Assembly (NCBI GenBank): GCA_050331455.1
Contig: JBHJGV010000027.1
Coordinates: 124,001 to 188,000 of the forward strand
Reading direction: 5' to 3'
From: CAYUYV01 sp050331455
GTDB taxonomy: Bacteria > Pseudomonadota > Alphaproteobacteria > JAJFIK01
DNA: 64,000 bases
The notes beneath the pieces were generated by a model that did not search any database, had not been told where the DNA came from, and worked only from the letters and a program-made list of their open reading frames with translations. Position 1 is the first letter of the stretch, and the number at the start of each line of letters is the position of its first letter. Of the stretch, positions 16,960-24,513 are shown piece by piece. The translations under genes and the position numbers were made by a program.

Positions 16960-19900
16960 ATGAGACTGACGACTGCTGTAGCCGCATTGTTTTGCGCATC
17001 CTTGAGCGCGTCGGCGTCCTTCGGCCAGGATTTCAGCAATTTCGACTATCGCAATGTGGGCCCGACAAGGGGCGGACGCGTGACCGCGGTCGCCGGCACC
17101 GTCGCTGCTCCGGGCACCTTTTATCTTGGTGGCTCAGGCGCGGGGGTCTGGAAAACGACCGATTACGGCCAGACTTGGAATCCCGTTTCGGACGAGGATT
17201 TCGCGACGCCGTCCATCGGCGATATCGCCATCGCGCAAAATGACGCCAACATCGTTTATGTCGGGACGGGTTCGGACGGCCTGCGCAGCAATGTCATTGT
17301 CGGTAAGGGCGTTTATAAGTCCGTGAACGGCGGACAGTCGTGGAGCCATCTCGGCCTCGAAAAGACGGGCCATATCGGTGCCGTGGAAATCGATCCGACC
17401 AACCACAATGTGGTTTGGGTCGCGGCCATCGGCCAGGCCTTCCAGGCCAATGAGGAGCGCGGCGTCTACAAGACCGAGAACGGCGGCAAGACCTGGGAGA
17501 AAGTGCTTTATCATTCGGACACGGTGGGTTTCACCGATGTGGAACTGCTGCCGGGCAATCCGGAAATCGCCTTTGCCAGCGCCTGGAAAGCGGAACGCAA
17601 GCCCTGGACCATCATAAGCGGCGGCCCGGCCGAGGACGCCGGCATCTGGAAGACCGTGGACGGCGGCGATAACTGGACCAAAATCACCGAAGGCCTGCCC
17701 ACGGGCCTGACCGGCAAGATCGATCTGGGCATCAGCACGTCGAACTCCAAGATCGTCTACGCGCTGGTCGAAGCCCCGCCGGGCATCGGCGGGCTCTATA
17801 AGTCGGTGGACCAGGGCGAGACCTTCGAACTCGTCTCCAACAAGAAGGAACTGGTCAACCGGCCCTTCTACTACACAAATGTCGAAGTCGATCCGACCGA
17901 TCCGGACACGGTTTATGTCATGGCGACCCAGTACTGGAAGTCGACCGACGGCGGCACGTCCTGGACCGAGATGCGCCCGCCCCATGGCGACAACCACGAT
18001 ATGTGGATCCACCCGGAGAACCCCGACCACTTCATCCAGGGCAATGACGGCGGCGCCACGATCACCTTCAACGGCGGCAAGACGTGGTCCACCCAATTCA
18101 ATCAGCCGACGGTCGAAGTCTATCAGGTCGAAGTGGACGATCAGTACCCATATTGGCTTTATGGCGGCCAGCAGGACAACGGGACGACCATTTCCGTGCC
18201 CAGCATGGCCTCGGTGCCGGTGCAGCATAAGGTGGCCTATCTGATGCACACGGGCGGCTGCGAGACCGGCCCGGCCGTGCCCAAGCCCGGCAATCACAAC
18301 ATCGTCTATGCCAACTGCAAAGGCCGGTTCGGCGTGTTCGACAAGCGCACGGGGCACGAAAAGGCCTATTGGGTCGGCGCTGTCTTCATGTACGGCCACA
18401 ATCCGAAGGACCTGCCCTACCGGTTCCAGCGGGTGGCCCCCATCCATGTCTCGCCGCACAATCCGGACGTGGTCTATCACGCCTCCCAATATGTCCATCG
18501 GACCACGGATGACGGGAAGACCTGGGAAAAAATCTCCCCGGATCTCACGGCCTTCGAACCGGACAAGCAGGTCATTTCCGGCAGCCCCATCACTCGGGAC
18601 ATCACCGGCGAGGAAATCTACAGCACGATTTACTCCCTGCGGGAATCACCGGTGCAGGCGGGCGTGATCTGGTCCGGTGCCAATGACGGCCCCGTGCATG
18701 TGACCCGGGACAATGGCAAGAGCTGGACCAAAGTCACGCCGAAGGGTCTGCCCAAGGGCGGCCGGGTGGACTCCATCAGCCCCTCCCACCATGCCGCCGG
18801 TAAGGCCTATATCTCCGTTCTGCGTTATCAGCTTGGCGACTGGAAGCCCTACATCTACCGCACCGGGAATTTCGGCCAGAGCTGGACGCTGCTCACCAAC
18901 GGCAAGAACGGCATTCCGGCCGACACGCCGGTCCGTGTGGTGCGGGAGGACCCCGAGCGCGAAGGCCTGCTCTTCGCCGGCACCGAATTCGGCGTCTATG
19001 TCTCCCTCGACGACGGCAAGACCTGGAGTGCCTTCCAGCAAAACCTGCCCGTGACGCCGGTGACGGATATCAAGATCCACCGGGGCGACCTGGTTCTCTC
19101 CACCATGGGCCGCTCCTTCTGGGTGCTGGACGACATCACCGCCCTGCGCCAGTCCGCCTTCGACGCCCTGGACGACAGCATGGTGCTGTTTGCGCCCAAG
19201 CCGACCTACCGATACCGCACGCCTTACCGCAATGACGGTACGGCGCCGGACTATCCGCGGGCCTTCGTTGCCGTCGACTACTATCTGCCCGAAGGCGGCG
19301 AGGGGCCGGTGCGCCTCGACGTGCTCGATGCCGAGGGAGCGATCGTTAACGCCTACACCAGTGAAACGGCGGCGCCCGACGACAGTGCCACCGGGCCGCA
19401 GCGCGATATGGGAAGCGAGCAGATCACCTATATTGTTGACGAAAGCCTTGGGGCGGATGCGGGCATGAACCGGTTCCGTTGGGACATGACTCATCGCGGT
19501 CCCTGGCATCCCCTTGAGGCGCGGCGCTATCGCAACGGCCCCGTTGCCGCGCCGGGCACCTATACGCTGCGGCTGAGCCAGGGCGACACGGTGGTCACCC
19601 AGACCGTCGAGCTGCGGGCCGATCCGCGGGTCATCGAGCACGGCACCACGCTTGAGGATATGGAAAAGCAGGTCGCGCTCCTGCTCGATATCCGGGACAT
19701 GCTGGACGAGGCGGGCCAGCTGACGGCCGACCTGGAAGCCGAGCACACCAAGCTGATGGATCTCAAAGCGGCCGGCACACTCGGAGCGGACCAGTCGGCG
19801 CGGATGAAAACCGTGGCGACGGCCCTTACGTCCCTGAAGACGAAAGAGGAAGGCTTCTATCAGCAGCCCATGCTGGCCGCCCAGATCGGCTACCTCTACA

Positions 19901-20010
19901 GCATGCTGGACGATGCCGACCAGGTACCGGGCCGCGATGCCTATGAACGGGCCAAAACGCTTGAAGGCGAGATGAAGGCCCTCAAGGACAGTCTCGGCAT
20001 GGACGGTTGA
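16960..20010 (+). CDS. Secreted VPS10/sortilin-type beta-propeller protein with Asp-box repeats
   Basis: A 1016-residue exported protein. Signal peptide MRLTTAVAALFCASLSASA with cleavage near SFGQ|DF. About eleven Asp-box repeats of the form (S/T)xDxGxTW are visible, such as KTTDYGQTW, KSVNGGQSW, KTENGGKTW, KTVDGGDNW, KSTDGGTSW, RTTDDGKTW and VSLDDGKTW, spread from residue 65 to about 700; this is the sialidase/VPS10 propeller pattern. The C-terminal part (about 760-1016) has a beta-sandwich-like segment (AAPGTYTLRLSQGD) and a helical tail. Proteins of this type are often annotated as glycosyl hydrolase, but no catalytic set is obvious. GGTAGGA precedes the ATG. Divergence from a TonB receptor suggests a role in capturing or processing its ligand. 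Confidence 0.85.
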   Translation: MRLTTAVAALFCASLSASASFGQDFSNFDYRNVGPTRGGRVTAVAGTVAAPGTFYLGGSGAGVWKTTDYGQTWNPVSDEDFATPSIGDIAIAQNDANIVYVGTGSDGLRSNVIVGKGVYKSVNGGQSWSHLGLEKTGHIGAVEIDPTNHNVVWVAAIGQAFQANEERGVYKTENGGKTWEKVLYHSDTVGFTDVELLPGNPEIAFASAWKAERKPWTIISGGPAEDAGIWKTVDGGDNWTKITEGLPTGLTGKIDLGISTSNSKIVYALVEAPPGIGGLYKSVDQGETFELVSNKKELVNRPFYYTNVEVDPTDPDTVYVMATQYWKSTDGGTSWTEMRPPHGDNHDMWIHPENPDHFIQGNDGGATITFNGGKTWSTQFNQPTVEVYQVEVDDQYPYWLYGGQQDNGTTISVPSMASVPVQHKVAYLMHTGGCETGPAVPKPGNHNIVYANCKGRFGVFDKRTGHEKAYWVGAVFMYGHNPKDLPYRFQRVAPIHVSPHNPDVVYHASQYVHRTTDDGKTWEKISPDLTAFEPDKQVISGSPITRDITGEEIYSTIYSLRESPVQAGVIWSGANDGPVHVTRDNGKSWTKVTPKGLPKGGRVDSISPSHHAAGKAYISVLRYQLGDWKPYIYRTGNFGQSWTLLTNGKNGIPADTPVRVVREDPEREGLLFAGTEFGVYVSLDDGKTWSAFQQNLPVTPVTDIKIHRGDLVLSTMGRSFWVLDDITALRQSAFDALDDSMVLFAPKPTYRYRTPYRNDGTAPDYPRAFVAVDYYLPEGGEGPVRLDVLDAEGAIVNAYTSETAAPDDSATGPQRDMGSEQITYIVDESLGADAGMNRFRWDMTHRGPWHPLEARRYRNGPVAAPGTYTLRLSQGDTVVTQTVELRADPRVIEHGTTLEDMEKQVALLLDIRDMLDEAGQLTADLEAEHTKLMDLKAAGTLGADQSARMKTVATALTSLKTKEEGFYQQPMLAAQIGYLYSMLDDADQVPGRDAYERAKTLEGEMKALKDSLGMDG

Positions 20011-20044
20011 CCGATCCTTTGGCGCTGAAAAGCGATCAAGACCG

Positions 20045-20071
20045 GGGCGGGCCACAGGGCTCGCCCTTTTT
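20045..20071 (+). terminator. Intrinsic terminator after the propeller-protein gene
   Basis: A nine-pair stem (20045-20053 with 20058-20066, one G-T pair) with loop ACAG is followed by five T residues. The first tandem-repeat copy begins inside its T-run. Confidence 0.8.
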
Positions 20072-20116
20072 CGGAGGGTCCCGGTTTCGGAGGGTCCCGG
20101 TTTCGGAGGGTTTCGG
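20069..20116. repeat. Tandem repeat, 16-base unit, about 2.7 copies
   Basis: TTTCGGAGGGTCCCGG occurs at 20069-20084 and 20085-20100 exactly, with a partial third copy from 20101. It lies in the 416-base gap between the propeller-protein gene and the next plus-strand gene; apart from this repeat and the terminator I see nothing else there. Confidence 0.9.
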
Positions 20117-20426
20117 GGCACGGTTTCGGCCCTTGGGCAAGAGCATTCAGGGCCCCGGCTTTCCTTCGGCCGAAAACTGGCCCATGTTGACACGGCGGGC
20201 TGTGCGCTTTGAATAAGCGGGCCGGTGATGGGAGTCCCCCTCGCCGGCAATCCGTGGTAATGGTTAAGAGTCGCTGTGGATGCGTATCCCTGTCCACGCG
20301 TGAATGGCACGGGAAACGCGGCGAACGCGCAGCCCCTGTCGATACGGTCGCGGTCGGGTTGCCACCCGGCGCCGGCGGTTCTGGCAAAGACGACGCGAAA
20401 GCGGAACGGCAGAGAGCGGATGAGCC

Positions 20427-22379
20427 ATGGGTGATGATCAATTTTCGAACAGCTCCTCTGGGCGCGGTCCTTCGGGAAACAACCCGCAACAGCCCAAAGG
20501 TCGCCTCGACGCCGTTCGGACCGCCGCAAACCGGCTCGGTGACGCCGCGATGCATGTCGGCCCGTTCCTGAACGGATTGCAGCACGGCTCCAGCCGGTTG
20601 TGCCTGTTCCTGACCGGCGAGGATTCCCTCGGCTGGTTCCAGTCCGCATCGGGCCAGGCCAAGGAATTCGAACAGCGCATGAAGGTGCAGAAGGCCCTCG
20701 ATAAGATTGAGAAAGAGGGCTTTTACACCCTTGGCGGCGTCGTGTCGCTGATGCGCGAACATTACACCAAGGAAGCGGACGCGGCGTTCGACACCTGGAA
20801 GCGTGCCAAACAGGGTACCGACGCCGAGAAAGAAGCCAAAGCGGCCTATCGGGAAATGCTCTGGGATGTGGAGCGGCGGCTGAAAGGCCGGTCCGTGACC
20901 CACCAGTTGCGCCGTTTGATGGATGCGAAACAGGGCGACCGACTCTACCGGGCGCCCCGGGGCCGTCGTCTTCAGCTTATCCATGATTTCATGGACAAAA
21001 CCGGTTTCATGGATGCGCCGGTCCCCGTGAAGTGGATCAAGGAGCGGCCGGGCGTCCTTCAGACCATGCTGTATGCCGGCGCGGGCGCGGGCTCCATGGT
21101 CTATCACTCGGTGCGGCAAGCTATGGGTCAGCCGGATCCCAAAAAAGACTACAAAGACGACGAAGTCGCGCCCTTCGCTGGCGCCGTCTACCAGTCTTAT
21201 GTCTTCGACAATCCCTATTTCAAACGCGGCGTGTTCGTTGTGCGTCCGGGGGATTTGCGGGGTCCTGTGGAGGTCGAATATTTCGAAGGCTGGAGTGTTG
21301 AGCTGCAGGCCGAGAACTATCGCAGCAATTTTGCGGGCTCGGGCCCGGCCGTGCGCCAGCGTTATGAGGAATATTACCGCGGATACCTGCTGGACCAGGG
21401 CTATGATTCCTATGTCCTGCTGTTTGGTCCCCAGGACCCGGGCCTGAAGGTCAGCGATCCGTATAATGCGCGCATCGCCATTGGCGGGCTTCAGAAACTG
21501 ATGAACGGGGCCGGTCGAACCTGGGATCGGACCAAGGAAACCATCGCGGATTTCCTCAAGGGCCTGCCCGAGGACTACGTGCTCAAGACCCTGACGGACT
21601 ATCTTGAGGTCTGCGATGTTGAGTTAGAGCGGGCCAAAAAGCGCCATGCCAGCGACGTACGCCGCCATCTGGAAGGCGAGGCCCGCACGACAGGCACGGA
21701 ACTCGCGGTGGTGGACCGGTATTACGATGCCCGGACCCAGTTCGAAGCGGAACTGCGGACCGATTTCACGGGCCGTGCCGCCCGGTCTTCCGTGTTCGAA
21801 GATCCCGATCTCAAGAACCACTCCCTTTACGAATATCTGTCCAGTGTAAAGGGTTCTGGTTCCCCCGATGATCGCGGCGGAAACGATCCGTATGCCGATG
21901 AAGCCAAAGCGCTGCGCGATGCCCTGTGGAAGATGTTCGAGGTCGACACCGGCGAACAACAGGGGCCAGTCGGCAGTGCCCGACGGGTGCGCACTCTCTA
22001 TCTTGAGGGAGCCAACCGGAACGCCCTCACACCGAATATCCTTAAAGGATCGGTGATGGCGTTCGACAATACGGGCCGCTCGGACATGCTTCGCGAAGGC
22101 ACCATCATGTATCGCATGGATATGCCGTCCGAAAATCCGGTGGATGTGGCCAGCATGACCATCATGGCCCGGAACCGCGCGGAACGGTTTGATATGCGGG
22201 CGCCGGACCTCGGCCGGGAGCGCCTCGGCCTGTTCGAGCCCAAATATCGCGAGATTTTCCTGTCCCTCGGCTACGATGTTGCTCCGCGGTCGGAGGAAGA
22301 AAAGCCCTACCGGGTCGATCCTCTGGTCTCCAACACGGCGACCGATGCCGAGGAGATGGAAGTGGTGCTGGAACCCTGA
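20427..22379 (+). CDS. Unrecognised 650-residue protein
   Basis: I do not recognise this protein. It is 650 residues, without a clear signal peptide, with one weakly hydrophobic segment (about 215-230, TMLYAGAGAGSMVYHSV). The N-terminal third is charged and helical (coiled-coil-like around 80-160, EFEQRMKVQKALDKIEKEG). The middle has aromatic-rich mixed segments (GAVYQSYVFDNPYFKRGVFV, VEVEYFEGWSVELQAENY) that look like a beta domain. The C-terminal part contains LKGSVMAFDNTGRSD and ends acidic (DAEEMEVVLEP). Even codon use, a length near 2 kb without a stop, an upstream terminator (20045-20071) and its own terminator (22402-22436) mark it as a single-gene transcription unit. The start at 20427 has only a weak GGATGAG site. 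Confidence 0.75.
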   Translation: MGDDQFSNSSSGRGPSGNNPQQPKGRLDAVRTAANRLGDAAMHVGPFLNGLQHGSSRLCLFLTGEDSLGWFQSASGQAKEFEQRMKVQKALDKIEKEGFYTLGGVVSLMREHYTKEADAAFDTWKRAKQGTDAEKEAKAAYREMLWDVERRLKGRSVTHQLRRLMDAKQGDRLYRAPRGRRLQLIHDFMDKTGFMDAPVPVKWIKERPGVLQTMLYAGAGAGSMVYHSVRQAMGQPDPKKDYKDDEVAPFAGAVYQSYVFDNPYFKRGVFVVRPGDLRGPVEVEYFEGWSVELQAENYRSNFAGSGPAVRQRYEEYYRGYLLDQGYDSYVLLFGPQDPGLKVSDPYNARIAIGGLQKLMNGAGRTWDRTKETIADFLKGLPEDYVLKTLTDYLEVCDVELERAKKRHASDVRRHLEGEARTTGTELAVVDRYYDARTQFEAELRTDFTGRAARSSVFEDPDLKNHSLYEYLSSVKGSGSPDDRGGNDPYADEAKALRDALWKMFEVDTGEQQGPVGSARRVRTLYLEGANRNALTPNILKGSVMAFDNTGRSDMLREGTIMYRMDMPSENPVDVASMTIMARNRAERFDMRAPDLGRERLGLFEPKYREIFLSLGYDVAPRSEEEKPYRVDPLVSNTATDAEEMEVVLEP

Positions 22380-22401
22380 TCCCACCCCAGATTTTTGTGG
22401 A

Positions 22402-22436
22402 AAGAGCCGTGGCGTCCCGCCGCGGCTCTTTTTTTG
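22402..22436 (+). terminator. Intrinsic terminator after the unknown 650-residue gene
   Basis: AAGAGCCG (22402-22409) pairs with CGGCTCTT (22423-22430), with T residues continuing to 22435. The interior GGCG/CGCC may extend the stem. Confidence 0.85.
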
Positions 22437-22609
22437 GTCTGAAAGACAGGGCGTTGGGGATCGCGCTTTTCACCCCATGCGCGCTCGTCTTCGCCCCCGG
22501 GGCGCTAAATGGCTCGCCCGCGGATGGGAGCCCGGCTCACCAGCAAAACGGCATCTTGCGATCGGTCCCTTGCAGCGCCGCTCCCCCTACCGAGCCTTGG
22601 CGGGGTCGA

Positions 22610-23698
22610 TCAGTATTGCTGGGCGGGGTCGGGGACGATTTCCGGCCAGCCGTCCCGCCATGCGATGCGGCGCTCGCCGATCCAGGGCAGCCCTTCACGG
22701 TTTTCATCGTAGTAGTGGAATGTCAGCCAATCCGTTCCCTGATCGTCGCTCCAGATGCCGGCTTGGCCCGGGCCGATGCGGGGCCCACTCTGGGGCATGA
22801 GCGGCGTGGCATGCCCTTCGTCGAGACGCAGACCGTCCTTGGTCAGATAGGGTCCGACCACGCGGTTCGACCGCCCCACATGGATTTCATAGCGCGAGTC
22901 CGCCGCCTGACAGCAATCGAACACATTCACAAACAGGTAGAAGAAACCGTCCCGGTAGTGCAGAAACGGCGCTTCGATCCAGGTCTCGCCGTTTTCCGGC
23001 CCCGCCGGCGCCCGCGCCAAAACCACGGGATCCGCGCCAGCCCCGTCCGGACGATCGAGCGCGACGGGAAGACCATGGTCATTGATCCGAACCAGGACAA
23101 CGACGCCGCCGCCGAACACGAGATAGCGGTTGCCGTCCGGCGCTGTGAGAGCGGCGGGATCGATCGCTTCCGGAGCCCCCTCCCCCACCGGCGTGTCGCC
23201 GGGGCTGCAGGTCACCGGCTGGCCGCCATCCCGCCAAACCCGCTCCGGTCCGGTGCCATGGGCCCGCGCAAGGCCAAGGCAGGTCGCCCCGTCCCGGTCG
23301 AGGCCGTCACTCACCGCATAAAACAGTGTGTTCTCGTCAAGAAAGGCGGGCGCCCAAAATGCTCCCTCCTGGTCCTGAAAAACCTCGTCGATCCAGGCCG
23401 GCTTTTGGGTCAACAAACAGGCTCCGGGCTGCCAGGATGCGTCAGGCCCCGGACGAACCCAGGTTTCCAGACCGCAGCCATACCCGTCCTCCTGGGCGCG
23501 GGCCGTGGCGGCGACCATCTGGACGCCGCCAACACTGACCACCCGGCTGGGATCATGGATGGTCCAGTCTCCGGGCCGCAGTGGCGGGTCCATGGCCGCA
23601 AAATGATCCGCCAGGGACGGATCACCCATGGCCCGGGCTCCGACCGTCAGCAAGAGCCAGCAGCACACGGCCCCGGCAGCTCGGTGTTTCGATGTCAT
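22610..23698 (-). CDS. Secreted GH43-type glycosidase, arabinanase-like
   Basis: A 362-residue exported glycosidase. The N-terminus CCWLLLTVGARA is a signal peptide ending near residue 23. The five-bladed propeller of family GH43 shows its three acids: Asp49 in HDPSRV, Asp180 in EAIDPAAL and Glu242 in WIEAPFLHYRDG. WAPAF (115-119), the run LFVNVFDCC and the closing motifs GPGQAGIW and FHYYD are those of endo-1,5-alpha-L-arabinanases, which cut arabinan in the periplasm or outside the cell. The start at 23698 is chosen because the signal peptide begins there; a TTG at 23731 is also in frame. It lies about 100 bases downstream of tRNA-Gly, same strand, close to two TonB receptors, suggesting use of plant or algal polysaccharide. 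Confidence 0.8.
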   Translation of the reverse strand: MTSKHRAAGAVCCWLLLTVGARAMGDPSLADHFAAMDPPLRPGDWTIHDPSRVVSVGGVQMVAATARAQEDGYGCGLETWVRPGPDASWQPGACLLTQKPAWIDEVFQDQEGAFWAPAFLDENTLFYAVSDGLDRDGATCLGLARAHGTGPERVWRDGGQPVTCSPGDTPVGEGAPEAIDPAALTAPDGNRYLVFGGGVVVLVRINDHGLPVALDRPDGAGADPVVLARAPAGPENGETWIEAPFLHYRDGFFYLFVNVFDCCQAADSRYEIHVGRSNRVVGPYLTKDGLRLDEGHATPLMPQSGPRIGPGQAGIWSDDQGTDWLTFHYYDENREGLPWIGERRIAWRDGWPEIVPDPAQQY

Positions 23699-23797
23699 GG
23701 TCGCTGGAACGCTTTGGTTATCAATAGACAACCAGCATAAGGCGCCCCTGGCACCAGACGACTGAACTTTAAGTTAGGATTCTGAAAGGTCGACATT

Positions 23798-23871
23798 TGG
23801 AGCGGGTGAAGGGAATCGAACCCTCGTCGTCAGCTTGGGAAGCTGCTGCTCTACCATTGAGCTACACCCGC
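23798..23871 (-). tRNA. tRNA-Gly (anticodon CCC)
   Basis: The minus strand folds as a cloverleaf of 74 bases with encoded CCA: acceptor GCGGGTG/CACCCGC, D-arm GCTC/GAGC, anticodon loop TTCCCAA (anticodon at 23839-23837), T-arm GAGGG-TTCGATT-CCCTT and discriminator T. The first anticodon-stem pair is a G-A mismatch, as I recall for alphaproteobacterial tRNA-Gly(CCC). No integrase or attachment-site duplication is seen beside it. Confidence 0.97.
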
Positions 23872-24513
23872 GCAGTGCGATCCATGCACACGCTATCACT
23901 GCCTACTCGCGAACTATTCCAGATCTTCAAAGCCAGTCAAGCCGGTCCTGTCATGGCCGCCGGCCGCACCGTCGAACCATGGTCCGTCGACCGGTGGGCA
24001 CATCTCCCTGATGGGGACGACCCACTGCGTCATAATGCCGAAACTGTTTTATTCCGCATTTTGCACCGCCGAAAGAACCAACGATCCCGTGGCCACAGAG
24101 TAATATCATTACACTTTTTGACTCGTCATACGCATTTTTATGGTCTCGCTGACCCGTTTGTAGCAAAAAAACTTCGTTGACGATGCTGTGCCGCAATGTG
24201 ACGATGCCGTGAACGTCCGTGATCCGGACGGGGCCGGTCTCGCGACAGGGAGACCGGGCGGTGTGTTCCCCTGTGACGCCACGCCTTCTGGGTGCAGATC
24301 CCGGCAGGAGCGTTAAAGACGGACAGCGCCGCCAAGAGGCGAACAAAAACCGCGATCCGGGGGCCGGGGGGCGCTTCCCAGGCACGGACGGCATGAAACT
24401 CCGGACAAGGAGGACAGCCGGACCGTTCGGACCGCGGCAACAACGATCCGGAGAGAAAGGCCACGCCACAACGATCTCGGGTGCACATCGCACCCATCGA
24501 TGAGGAGTGTGCA
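23872..24513. other. Intergenic region between tRNA-Gly and the second TonB receptor
   Basis: About 640 bases holding the tRNA promoter on one side and the leader of the receptor gene on the other. The part 24050-24180 is AT-rich and is the likely receptor promoter area. Possible short frames on the minus strand show no family resemblance. I looked for a cobalamin box (GCCACTG or the GCCGGGAAG type) ahead of the receptor and did not find one. Confidence 0.55.

Noticed and set aside
23798..23871. tRNA-Gly as an attachment site for a mobile element
   Set aside because: No integrase gene, no duplicated tRNA 3' end, and no compositional break nearby.
24181..24513. Possible cobalamin riboswitch in the leader of the second TonB receptor
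   Set aside because: The conserved B12-box and GCCACTG-type elements are not present; only unrelated GC-rich hairpins are seen.
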